Positions 44,170-51,881 of a stretch of 64,000 bases of DNA are shown here, piece after piece. Position numbers and translations under genes: made by a program. Source of the DNA: Leucobacter chromiiresistens (GTDB taxonomy: Bacteria > Actinomycetota > Actinomycetes > Actinomycetales > Microbacteriaceae). The stretch is from NCBI RefSeq assembly GCF_900102345.1, contig NZ_FNKB01000001.1, forward strand, positions 1,922,001 to 1,986,000, written 5' to 3'. The notes beneath the pieces were generated by a model that was not told the origin of the DNA, ran no database searches, and saw nothing but the letters and a program-made list of their open reading frames with translations. Each line of letters opens with the position of its first letter. Position 1 is the first letter of the stretch.

Positions 44170-45141
44170 ATGCGTCTTGGAGTGATCGACGTCGGATCAA
44201 ACACCGTTCATCTGCTCGTCGTCGACGCGCACCCGGGTGCGAGCCCGGTGCCGTTCCACTCGCAGCGGTCGGTGCTGCGGCTCATGCGCTATCTCGACGA
44301 CGACGGCGCGATCGTCGAGGAGGGCGTGGCCCGCATCGTGGAGGCGATCCGGGAGTGCGCTGAGACCGCCCGCGAGATCGGCGTCGACGATCTGATCTCG
44401 ACGGCGACGAGCGCGATCCGCGAGGCGGCGAACGGCGAAGCGGTGCTGGAGCGCGTGACGCGGGAGACGGGCATCGTGCTGCAGGTGCTGTCGGGCGAGG
44501 ACGAGGCGAGGATCACGATGCTCGCCGTGCGCCGCTGGCTGGGCTGGTCGGCGGGGGAGATCCTGCTCTTCGACATCGGCGGCGGCTCGTTCGAGATCGC
44601 CCAGGGCGCCGACGAGTACCCCGATGTGCAGGTGTCGCTGCCCCTGGGCGCCGGGCGGTCGACGATCAACTACCTGGCCGAGGATCCGCCGTCGCGCGAA
44701 GCGGTGTCGCGCCTGCGCGCTCACGCCCGCGCCGAGTTCACCCGTGTGCGCTCGGAGCTGTTCGCCGACCGGCCGCGCCCGAAGCGCGTGGTGGGCACGT
44801 CGAAGACGATCCGCTCGTTGGCGCGCCTCGTGGGAGGCCCCTCGGATCCCGTGACGGGCGATCTCGCGCAGCTGCACTACGTGGGCCTGCGGGAGTGGGA
44901 GCCCTCGCTGCGCGAGATGCCCGGCGCGGTGCGGGAGTACCTGCCCGGCATCACGCCGGAGCGCGGGTACCAGATCATGGCGGGCGCGGTCGTGCTGCGC
45001 ACCGCGATGAAGGTGTTCGAGGTCGACACGCTGACGATCTCCCCGTGGGCGCTCCGCGAGGGGATCGTGCTGCGCTACATCGACGCACTCGACGGACGCG
45101 GCGCGGAGCCGGTGCGCGAGTTCTCGGCAGCGGGGGCGTAG
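44170..45141 (+). CDS. Ppx/GppA-family exopolyphosphatase / pppGpp phosphatase
   Basis: A 323-residue phosphatase of the actin-like ATPase fold. The phosphate loop MRLGVIDVGSNTVHLLV, the second motif ISTATSAIREAANG, the catalytic region VLSGEDEARIT and LLFDIGGGSFEIA, and the later GTSKTIRSLARL are present. The short length lacks the HD-like domain of E. coli Ppx, as in actinobacterial Ppx proteins. It should hydrolyse polyphosphate or pppGpp and so bears on phosphate storage and the stringent response. It is predicted to be leaderless. Confidence 0.92.
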   Translation: MRLGVIDVGSNTVHLLVVDAHPGASPVPFHSQRSVLRLMRYLDDDGAIVEEGVARIVEAIRECAETAREIGVDDLISTATSAIREAANGEAVLERVTRETGIVLQVLSGEDEARITMLAVRRWLGWSAGEILLFDIGGGSFEIAQGADEYPDVQVSLPLGAGRSTINYLAEDPPSREAVSRLRAHARAEFTRVRSELFADRPRPKRVVGTSKTIRSLARLVGGPSDPVTGDLAQLHYVGLREWEPSLREMPGAVREYLPGITPERGYQIMAGAVVLRTAMKVFEVDTLTISPWALREGIVLRYIDALDGRGAEPVREFSAAGA

Positions 45142-45209
45142 GGGCCGGTTCGGCGCGGTGCAGCGCCCGCCGGGCGCCGCGCGGCGGGCGACTCTGCGAG
45201 GATGGAACC

Positions 45210-45851
45210 ATGATCGTCGTTGCGGATGCCGAGGTGCGCGAGCACGACGTGACCCTGCTCCCGGCCACCTCGTTCGAGGTGAGAGCGGGCGAAGCGGTCG
45301 TCGTGCGCGGCGCGAACGGGGTGGGCAAGTCGACGCTGCTGCGCGTGCTCGCCGGCATGCGGGTTCCGACGAGCGGCCGGGTCGGCATCGGCGGGCTCGC
45401 GCCCCATTCGCGCGACCGGCGCGTGCGGCGCCTCGTCGCGGCGATGATCGGACTCCCGCCGATGGCGGCCGACCTGACCGTGCGCGACCACGTGCTGCTC
45501 GTCGCGGTGACGTGGTCGTCGGGGCGGGCGGAGTCGGACGCGGAGGCCGGGCGGATCGCGGACGGGGTGCTCGACGAGCTGGGGCTCGCGCCGCTCGCCG
45601 CGCGCTTCCCCCACGAGCTCTCGTCGGGGCAGACGCAGCTGTTTGGCCTCGCACTGCTGCTCGCGCGCCCCTGCGAGGCGCTGCTGCTCGACGAGCCCGA
45701 GCAGCGCTTGGACGCCGACCGCATCGGGACGGTGGTCGATGCGGTGAATCGGCGCCGGGAGGCGGGCGCCGCCGTGGTCGTCACGACGCACAGCGACGCG
45801 CTGGAGGCCGGGATCGGGGGCCGCACGGTGTGGCTGCGGGGCGCGGCGTGA
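45210..45851 (+). CDS. ABC transporter ATP-binding protein
   Basis: A 213-residue ATPase with Walker A GANGVGKST (~35), the signature ELSSGQTQLFGLALLL (a variant of LSGGQ) and Walker B ALLLDEPEQRLD (EQ in place of TS), ending TTHSDALEAG. The D-loop reading 'EPEQRLD' is typical of CcmA-like small ATPases. The start has GAGGA eight bases before the ATG. It overlaps the following membrane gene by GTGA, forming a two-gene exporter pair of unknown substrate. Confidence 0.9.
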   Translation: MIVVADAEVREHDVTLLPATSFEVRAGEAVVVRGANGVGKSTLLRVLAGMRVPTSGRVGIGGLAPHSRDRRVRRLVAAMIGLPPMAADLTVRDHVLLVAVTWSSGRAESDAEAGRIADGVLDELGLAPLAARFPHELSSGQTQLFGLALLLARPCEALLLDEPEQRLDADRIGTVVDAVNRRREAGAAVVVTTHSDALEAGIGGRTVWLRGAA

Positions 45852-47482
45852 AGCACCGGCCCGTCGCGGATGCCCTCGCGCTGTGGCGCGGTCGGCGTTC
45901 GGGCGCGGGCGCGGGGGCGGACCGTCGCTACGCGATCTACCTCGGGGCGATGCTGGTGCTCGTGTGCGTGGCGCCCACGGTGCGGGCGCTGTGGCTCGCC
46001 GCGTCGGATCCCGAGGTGATGCGGGTGTTGTCGGGCGCCGCGGCGCCGCGGATCGCGGGGGCCTGCGCGGCGGCGGTCTGGATCGGCGCGCTCCTCGTGG
46101 GCCGGGTGCGCGGCCCGGCGCTGCGCCCGCCGCTGCTCGCGTCTGTGCTCGCGCGGAGCGCCCACTCGCGCGCGGCCGCGTTCGGAGGCGCTGTCATGCG
46201 GGCGGGTCTGGCGCTCGTCGCGGTGGCGGCCGTGGCGGGCGCGGGCATCGGTGCGCTGCTCGCGCGGTATGCGCCCGTCGGGCCCGACCCGACCGGTTCC
46301 GAATCGGTCGGGTCGGGGCTCATCGCGGCGGTGCTCACCGGGGCGGGCGGCGGGGCGGGCGCCGGCGCGTGCGCGGGGGTGATCGCGGCCGTCGCGTGGC
46401 TCGCGGGTCAGGCTGCGCCGCGCGCGGCGGGTCCGATCGCCGCGTGCGTGGCGATCCTCGTCGGCGCGACGGCGGTGCTGCCCGAGATCGCCCACCTGAC
46501 TCCCTGGGGGTGGATCGCGGAAGCCTGGACCGCTGCGGCGGGGCTCGCGGCGGAGCCGTCTCCGGGGGTCGGGTGGTCGACGCACCTCGCCGCTCTCGCC
46601 GCGCCCGCGCTTGCGCTCCTGTCTGCCGCGCCGGCGCTGCTCGCCCGCCTGGAGACGGCCGTGCTCGAGGGGCAGGCGGCGCGCTGGGAGTCGTCGGCGG
46701 TGCACGCGTTCGGCATGGATTTCGGCGCCGCGCTCGCCGGCTACGCTTCGCGGCCCTCGGCGCTGCGGCGCGTGCGGGCGGTGCGCTCCCGCGGAAGCGG
46801 CGCGCCCGCCCTCGCGCTGGTGCGCGTGTTCCTCGTGCGCGACGCGGTGGGCGCAGTCCGTGCGCCCGCGCGTCTTCTCGGCGGCGCGATCGGCGTCGCG
46901 GTCGCGGGTGCGCTGGTGACATTCGCGAGCGTCGCCCCGGCGCCGGGAGCGGCGCTCGGCGTGCTCGGAGCCTGCGGCGCGGTGCTCGCGTTCGCCGCGC
47001 TCGGCCCGTTCACCGACGGCCTGCGGCACGCCGCAGCAGTCGCCGCCGATCTGCCGCTCTACGGAGTGGGCGACGCGCACCTCATGCTGCTGCACGCCGC
47101 CTTTCCGCTGTCGGCGATGCTCGTGCTCGTGGGAGCCGCGGCGCTGACGACGTCGATCGTGCTCGGCGTCGGGCCGATTGCGCCCGTGCTCTGCGCGGCG
47201 GGAGTCGGCGTCGCAGCGCTGATCGCGCGGACGAGCGCTGCGCTCAAGGGCCCGATGCCGCTCCGGCTGCTCGCGCCCATCCCGACGCCGGAGGGCGACC
47301 TGAGCGGAGCGGTGCGGCTGCTCTGGGCGGTCGACGGCGCGCTGCTCGTCGGGCTCGCGGGAGCGAGCGCGCCGCTCGCACTGCACGCGCCGGCCTGGGG
47401 CGCCCTCGCGGTCGCGCCGATCGGGCTGCTCGCCGCGGTCGGAGCGGGCCGGTGGCGCGGCCGCCGCGCCGGGGCGCGCTGA
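45848..47482 (+). CDS. Multi-pass membrane protein, partner of the ABC ATPase
   Basis: A 544-residue, very Ala/Gly/Val-rich protein with about 12 hydrophobic segments and few charged loops (for example RARRSAHSRAAA-like basic turns and PSALRRVRAVRSRGSG near residue 305). The GTG start overlaps the ATPase stop (GTGA). It resembles, by length and pairing, the DUF6297-type permeases found with short ATPases in actinobacteria, though I cannot verify that family. It is most likely the transmembrane part of an ABC exporter. Confidence 0.82.
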   Translation: MKHRPVADALALWRGRRSGAGAGADRRYAIYLGAMLVLVCVAPTVRALWLAASDPEVMRVLSGAAAPRIAGACAAAVWIGALLVGRVRGPALRPPLLASVLARSAHSRAAAFGGAVMRAGLALVAVAAVAGAGIGALLARYAPVGPDPTGSESVGSGLIAAVLTGAGGGAGAGACAGVIAAVAWLAGQAAPRAAGPIAACVAILVGATAVLPEIAHLTPWGWIAEAWTAAAGLAAEPSPGVGWSTHLAALAAPALALLSAAPALLARLETAVLEGQAARWESSAVHAFGMDFGAALAGYASRPSALRRVRAVRSRGSGAPALALVRVFLVRDAVGAVRAPARLLGGAIGVAVAGALVTFASVAPAPGAALGVLGACGAVLAFAALGPFTDGLRHAAAVAADLPLYGVGDAHLMLLHAAFPLSAMLVLVGAAALTTSIVLGVGPIAPVLCAAGVGVAALIARTSAALKGPMPLRLLAPIPTPEGDLSGAVRLLWAVDGALLVGLAGASAPLALHAPAWGALAVAPIGLLAAVGAGRWRGRRAGAR

Positions 47483-47574
47483 CCGGACCAGGCGGTCCAG
47501 CGGGCCAGGGGGCCAGCGGGCCGCTCTCGGCGATTCTCGGCGAATTCTCGTCTCGCATTGGGTAAGGTGATCGC

Positions 47575-47710
47575 TGCAGGGGGAGTATTCCCGTTCGCAG
47601 TAGTCCCGTCAATACGAGTGCATCGATGTACTTCGGGCTATTGGCCTCGATCGCGGCATCCGTGTCTCGATCGAGGTGGAAGAGACCTTGGTGTCTTCCA
47701 CCGACCCTAG
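47575..47710 (+). ncRNA. Putative yybP-ykoY (manganese) riboswitch upstream of terC
   Basis: The leader begins AGGGGGAGTATTCCC, close to the GGGGAGTA start of the yybP-ykoY element, and holds AGAGACCTTGG, which resembles its second conserved loop (GAGACC). Stems visible are TAG-CCCG/CGGGCTA (47601/47634), CCTCGATC with GATCGAGG (47645-47652, 47669-47676) and a 12-bp hairpin with one mismatch (47675-47686, 47691-47702) directly before the ribosome site. The last two stems share two bases, so they could compete. yybP-ykoY RNAs bind Mn2+ and often precede terC-type genes. Confidence 0.65.
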
Positions 47711-47718
47711 GAGCCCCT

Positions 47719-48801
47719 ATGCAGATCACGCCGCTGGTCTGGATCATCACGATCCTCGTCACGATCGCCTTCTTCGTCTACGAGTTCTTCGCCCATGTGC
47801 GCAAACCGCACGAGCCCACGATCGGCGAGTCGGCCCGCTGGTCGGCGTTCTACATCGGGCTGGCGCTGCTGTTCGGCGTCGGCATCGGCTTCACGTCGGG
47901 CTGGAACTTCGGCGGCGAGTACTTCGCGGGCTACCTGACGGAGAAGGCGCTGTCGATCGACAACCTCTTCGTCTTCCTGCTGGTGATGAGCGCGTTCGCC
48001 GTGCCGAAGAAGTATCAGCAGAAGGTGCTGATGATCGGCATCATCATCGCCCTGGTGCTGCGCGGCGCGTTCATCGCGATCGGTGCGACGCTGATCGCGA
48101 ACCTGAGCTGGATCTTCTACGTGTTCGGCGCGCTCCTCCTCTTCCTCGCCTACCGCCAGGCATTCGCGAACCACGACGCCGACCCCGCGAACGGCCGGTT
48201 CATGCAGTTCGTGCGCCGCGTGATCCCCGTGACCGACGAGTACCACGAGGACAAGCTCACCGCGAAGCTCGACGGCAAGCGCTTCTTCACGCCGATGTTC
48301 CTGACGATCGTGGCGATCGGCTTCATCGACCTCATCTTCGCCGTCGACTCGATCCCCGCGATCTACGGTCTCACGAACGAGGCCTACATCGTCTTCACCG
48401 CGAACGCGTTCGCCCTCATGGGGCTCCGCCAGCTGTTCTTCCTGATCGGCGGCCTGCTCGAGCGGCTCGTCTACCTCTCGCAGGGCCTCGCCGTGATCCT
48501 CGCATTCATCGGCGTGAAGCTCGTCTTCCACGCGCTGCACGTGAACGAACTCCCGTTCATCAACGGCGGCGAGCCGCTGCTCTGGGTGCCCGAGATCCCG
48601 ATCTGGTTCTCGCTGAGCTTCATCGGCGCCACGATCGCCGTCGCGACGGTGCTGAGCCTCCGCAAGACGCGCGGCGACCGCAAGGCGGCCGAGCGGTTGG
48701 AGGAGCGGCGGGATCGCGCGGCGGAGCCCGGCGCGGGCATCGCCGACGCCCGCTCGGCGGACACGCCCTCCGCGGGGCCGCGCGCCTCCGACGAGCGGTA
48801 G
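47719..48801 (+). CDS. TerC-family membrane protein, probable metal exporter
   Basis: A 360-residue integral membrane protein of the TerC/Alx family with about nine helices. Hallmarks are FGGEYFAGYLTEKALSIDNLFVFLLVMSAF, with acidic residues inside helices, and TIVAIGFIDLIFAVDSIPAIYGLTNEAYIVFTANAFALMGLRQLFFL. Members export manganese or load metal onto secreted proteins. The ATG (MQITPLVWII) has a GGAG site; an in-frame start 31 codons upstream lies inside the structured leader and is rejected. The C-terminal ~45 residues are charged and probably cytoplasmic. The putative Mn riboswitch supports a role in Mn balance. Confidence 0.94.
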   Translation: MQITPLVWIITILVTIAFFVYEFFAHVRKPHEPTIGESARWSAFYIGLALLFGVGIGFTSGWNFGGEYFAGYLTEKALSIDNLFVFLLVMSAFAVPKKYQQKVLMIGIIIALVLRGAFIAIGATLIANLSWIFYVFGALLLFLAYRQAFANHDADPANGRFMQFVRRVIPVTDEYHEDKLTAKLDGKRFFTPMFLTIVAIGFIDLIFAVDSIPAIYGLTNEAYIVFTANAFALMGLRQLFFLIGGLLERLVYLSQGLAVILAFIGVKLVFHALHVNELPFINGGEPLLWVPEIPIWFSLSFIGATIAVATVLSLRKTRGDRKAAERLEERRDRAAEPGAGIADARSADTPSAGPRASDER

Positions 48802-48943
48802 CGGGTCGGCAGCGGCGATCCGACGAGCGGTAGCGGGCCCGCGGCGGCGATCCGCCGACGAGCGGCGCCGCACCGCCCCGATTCGGCGACCCGGCCCTCC
48901 GCCGGCGAGCGGTCGCCACGGGTTCGCGAGCGGGCCGTGCCGC

Positions 48944-48997
48944 ATTCACGGCCCGTTCACCCCCGGCCATTCACGCGACATCTCGCCCCCATACGCT
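48944..48997 (+). promoter_or_regulatory. PHO-box-like repeats and promoter of the alkaline phosphatase
   Basis: ATTCACGGCCC (48944) and GTTCACCCCCG (48955) are direct repeats spaced exactly 11 bases, like the PhoP boxes of Streptomyces (GTTCACC units). A third ATTCAC begins at 48969. Its TTCACG (48970-48975), a 16-base gap and TACGCT (48992-48997) look like -35 and -10 boxes. PhoP activation under phosphate starvation is the natural reading. Confidence 0.65.
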
Positions 48998-49048
48998 CCC
49001 AGAGGCGGCCGATCTGCGGCCGCGGTTTCATTCCGAACAAGGGGACAC

Positions 49049-50782
49049 ATGGTGCATCTGGGGAAGTTCGCGCGGCCGGTCGTTGCGGGCGGCGTGACAT
49101 TGGGGATCATCGCGACGGGCGCCGCATTCGGCTCGCCGGCGATGGCGGCGGAGACCGGGGCAGGGGTCTCGCCGAAGAACGTCATCGTGCTCATCGGTGA
49201 CGGCATGGGGTACAACCACATCGACTTCATGAACGCCGAGACGAGCGGCGAGACGCACTGGCAGGTCGAGCGCGGCGGCGACCGCAAGGTGATCCCGTCG
49301 GGGCAGAACACGGCGCCGACCGAGGGGTGGCAGTCGTGGAACCACCTCGGCATGTCGACGCACTGGGTCGATGGTCCGGTGTACGATCCGGCGGCGTCGT
49401 GGTCGGACTTCGCGTGGAACACCGTGAGCCCCACCGATTCGGCGGCGGCGGGCACGGCGATGGCGACCGGCGTGAAGACGTACAACGCCGGCCTCGGCGT
49501 CGACGAGAACGGCACCCCCGTCGAGAACGTGGCCGAGCGGGCGAAGTCGCTCGGCAAGAGCGCGGGCGTGGTGTCGTCGGTGCCGTTCTCGCACGCGACG
49601 CCGGCGGCCTACTCGAGCCACAACGAGAGCCGCAACAACTACCACCAGATCGCGAGCGAGCAGATCGCGGGCGATCTCGAGGTCGTGATCGGCGCGGGGC
49701 ACCCGTTCTACACCGACGATCATCAGCGCACGGAGACCGGGAGCTTCGGCTACATCGCGGAGGACGACTGGAACGCCGTCTCGACGGGGCAGACGGATCG
49801 CGCGTTCATCGAGACGAAGGCCGATTTCGAGGCGCTCACCGCAGGCGAGACGCCGGAGCGCGTATTCGGCGTGGCGCAGGTCGGGTCGACGCTGCAGCAG
49901 TCGCGCACCGATGGCGCCCCGATGAACGATGTGCCCGATCTGGCGACGCTCTCGAAGGGGGCGCTGAACGTGCTCGACGACAACGAGAACGGGTTCTTCC
50001 TCATGGTCGAGGGCGGCGCGATCGACTGGGCGGGGCACGGCAACGAGAGCGAGCGCGATCTCGAGGAGGTCGCGGACTTCGACGGAGCCGTCACCTCGGT
50101 GATCGACTGGGTCGAGACGCACTCGAGCTGGGACGACACGCTGGTCGTGGTGACCGCCGATCACGAGACCGGCTACCTGTACGGCGAGACGCCGGGAGAC
50201 TTCAGCCCGATCGTTTCCGCGGGGGCCGAGGATCCCGAGGCGCTCGCCGCGCACTCGTGGAACAGCGGGGATCACACCAACATGCTGGTGCCCTTCTTCT
50301 CCCGTGGCGCGGGTACCGAGCAGCTCACGGCGCTCGGCACGAAGCTGGACCTGGTGCGCGGGCACTACTTCGACAACACCGATATGGCGAACTGGATGCT
50401 GAACACGGCCTGGGTCGCGCCCGAGGCTCCGGTGGAGCCGCCGGTCGAGGATGCGACGGGTGCTGCCGACGGCGGCGGCTCAGCGGGCTCCGGGGCCGAT
50501 TCGGGCGGTGCCGCGGGCACTGGCGCGGATGGTGCCGCGGGCGCGGGCGCTGCGGCCGCGGGAGCCGGCGCGGCCGGCGCGGGTGCCGACGGCGCCAATC
50601 CTGTTGCGGAGGCTCCGGCCGCAGTCGCGAGCCCCGGCGGCTCGACCGGTGCGCAGGGCTCGCTCGCCGCGACGGGTGCGCCCGCCGGCGCGGTGCCCCT
50701 CGCGGTCGGCGCCGGCGCGGTGGCCCTCGTGGGCGCCGCGGTGATCGCTCTGCGCGCACGCCGCTCGGCTCGCACCGACTGA
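49049..50782 (+). CDS. Secreted alkaline phosphatase with LAXTG cell-wall sorting signal
   Basis: A 577-residue exported phosphatase. The signal peptide ends near AMAAE (~residue 34). The catalytic domain has VIVLIGDGMGYNHI (metal Asp), the phosphorylated Ser in SPTDSAAAGTAMATG, MVEGGAIDWAGHGN, VTADHETGYL and SGDHTN, the metal-binding set of the PhoA-type family. A Gly/Ala-rich spacer (~460-535) leads to LAATG (539-543), a hydrophobic helix and a basic end (RARRSARTD): a class E sortase signal, so the enzyme should be linked to the cell wall. AAGGGG precedes the ATG. PHO-like boxes upstream imply induction by phosphate shortage. Confidence 0.94.
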   Translation: MVHLGKFARPVVAGGVTLGIIATGAAFGSPAMAAETGAGVSPKNVIVLIGDGMGYNHIDFMNAETSGETHWQVERGGDRKVIPSGQNTAPTEGWQSWNHLGMSTHWVDGPVYDPAASWSDFAWNTVSPTDSAAAGTAMATGVKTYNAGLGVDENGTPVENVAERAKSLGKSAGVVSSVPFSHATPAAYSSHNESRNNYHQIASEQIAGDLEVVIGAGHPFYTDDHQRTETGSFGYIAEDDWNAVSTGQTDRAFIETKADFEALTAGETPERVFGVAQVGSTLQQSRTDGAPMNDVPDLATLSKGALNVLDDNENGFFLMVEGGAIDWAGHGNESERDLEEVADFDGAVTSVIDWVETHSSWDDTLVVVTADHETGYLYGETPGDFSPIVSAGAEDPEALAAHSWNSGDHTNMLVPFFSRGAGTEQLTALGTKLDLVRGHYFDNTDMANWMLNTAWVAPEAPVEPPVEDATGAADGGGSAGSGADSGGAAGTGADGAAGAGAAAAGAGAAGAGADGANPVAEAPAAVASPGGSTGAQGSLAATGAPAGAVPLAVGAGAVALVGAAVIALRARRSARTD

Positions 50783-50786
50783 TGGT

Positions 50787-50816
50787 GCGGGGGCGCCGCG
50801 CGAGCGGCGCCCCCGC
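50787..50816. terminator. Bidirectional terminator between alkaline phosphatase and LysR genes
   Basis: GCGGGGGCGCCGC (50787-50799), a four-base loop, and its perfect 13-base complement (50804-50816) fill the 41-bp gap between convergent genes. Confidence 0.8.
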
Positions 50817-50823
50817 TGCCGCT

Positions 50824-51759
50824 TCAGCCGGCGGCCGGGTGCTCGCTCCGCGCGACGGCGTTCCGGATCGCGGCGGCGAGCTGCCGCGCCGCCGTCGAGG
50901 GCCCCTCGCCGCCGCCCTCGGTGGGAGCGGCGAGCAGCACCGACCGCGCGAACGCGGGGTCGTCGATGGGGCGCAGCACGACGCCAGGGTGCGTGGGGCC
51001 GGCGGCGAGCTTCGCGACCAGGCCGATCACCATTCCCGCGGCGATCATGCCGAGCATCACCTGGAAGTCGTCGGTGCGGATGGCGACTTCGAGCTCCCGC
51101 CCCGCCTCGGCGAACGCGTCGACGAGCACCGAGTCCATCGGATCGTGCCGGCTCGTGCCGAGCAGCCAGCGCTCGCCGTGCAGCGTGAGGAGCGCCGCCC
51201 GGTCGATGGATGCGCGGTCGGCGAGCGGGTGATCCTCGGGCAGTGCGAGCAGCAGCGGGTCGCGCAGCACCTCGGTCGTCGCGATGTCGGGCCGCAGCGG
51301 CACCTCGTAGCCGGGCACCGAGTAGAGGAGCGCGGCGTCGAGCGTGCGGTCGTTGACGTGGGCGATGAGCGGCCCCACCTCTTCGAGCACCGCGTCGATC
51401 TCGATGCCGAGGTCGGAGACCTGCGACACGATCGAGGGGAGCAGCTTGGCCGCAGCGGTGGGGAAGGTGCCGAACCTGAGCCTCGCCCGCCCCATCTGGG
51501 CGAGGTCGCGCGCGTCTCGGAGGGCGCGGTCGCTCAGGGTGAGGATCTCCTCGCCGCGATCGAGCACGAGCACCCCGACCGGCGTCGGCGTGGACCCGCG
51601 AGTCGAGCGCTCGAGCACGGGTGAGCCGATGAGTCGCTCGAGGTTGCGCAGGTGGTAGTCGACGGTGGGCTGGCTCCAGCCGAGTGCGCGGCCCGCGCGC
51701 GTGACGGATCCCTCGCGCTGCACGGCGCGGAGCGCGATCAGCTGTCTCAGATCGATCAT
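50824..51759 (-). CDS. LysR-family transcriptional regulator
   Basis: A 311-residue LysR protein: winged helix MIDLRQLIALRAVQREGSVTRAGRALGWSQPTVDYHLRNLERLIGSPVLER, then an effector domain beginning ARLRFGTFPTAAAKLLP with VGLVAKLAAGPTHPGVVLRPI near the end. YHLRN instead of the common SxxIRxLE is notable. GGGAGACC lies before the ATG. It is divergent from the Orn/Lys/Arg decarboxylase, with a 17-bp palindrome in between, so it probably controls that gene in response to an amino acid or polyamine. Confidence 0.92.
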   Translation of the reverse strand: MIDLRQLIALRAVQREGSVTRAGRALGWSQPTVDYHLRNLERLIGSPVLERSTRGSTPTPVGVLVLDRGEEILTLSDRALRDARDLAQMGRARLRFGTFPTAAAKLLPSIVSQVSDLGIEIDAVLEEVGPLIAHVNDRTLDAALLYSVPGYEVPLRPDIATTEVLRDPLLLALPEDHPLADRASIDRAALLTLHGERWLLGTSRHDPMDSVLVDAFAEAGRELEVAIRTDDFQVMLGMIAAGMVIGLVAKLAAGPTHPGVVLRPIDDPAFARSVLLAAPTEGGGEGPSTAARQLAAAIRNAVARSEHPAAG

Positions 51760-51816
51760 ATGGGTCTCCCGTCATCGAGCGCGTGTGGCGCCCGACGACT
51801 TCTCATCCGTGGCATC

Positions 51817-51833
51817 CACATACATCGTATGTG
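51817..51833. promoter_or_regulatory. 17-bp palindrome, candidate LysR operator
   Basis: CACATAC-ATC-GTATGTG, a perfect 7-3-7 dyad, lies 57 bases from the LysR start and 48 bases before the decarboxylase start. It has the T-N-A symmetry common in LysR boxes. Confidence 0.65.
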
Positions 51834-51881
51834 ACGCAACAGCGGAGTCGGGGATTCCCCGCGACGCGGCGGCGGAGCATC

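Noticed and set aside
47626..47718. 31-residue N-terminal extension of TerC
   Set aside because: It lies inside the structured leader, has no hydrophobic or conserved character, and the internal ATG has its own ribosome site.
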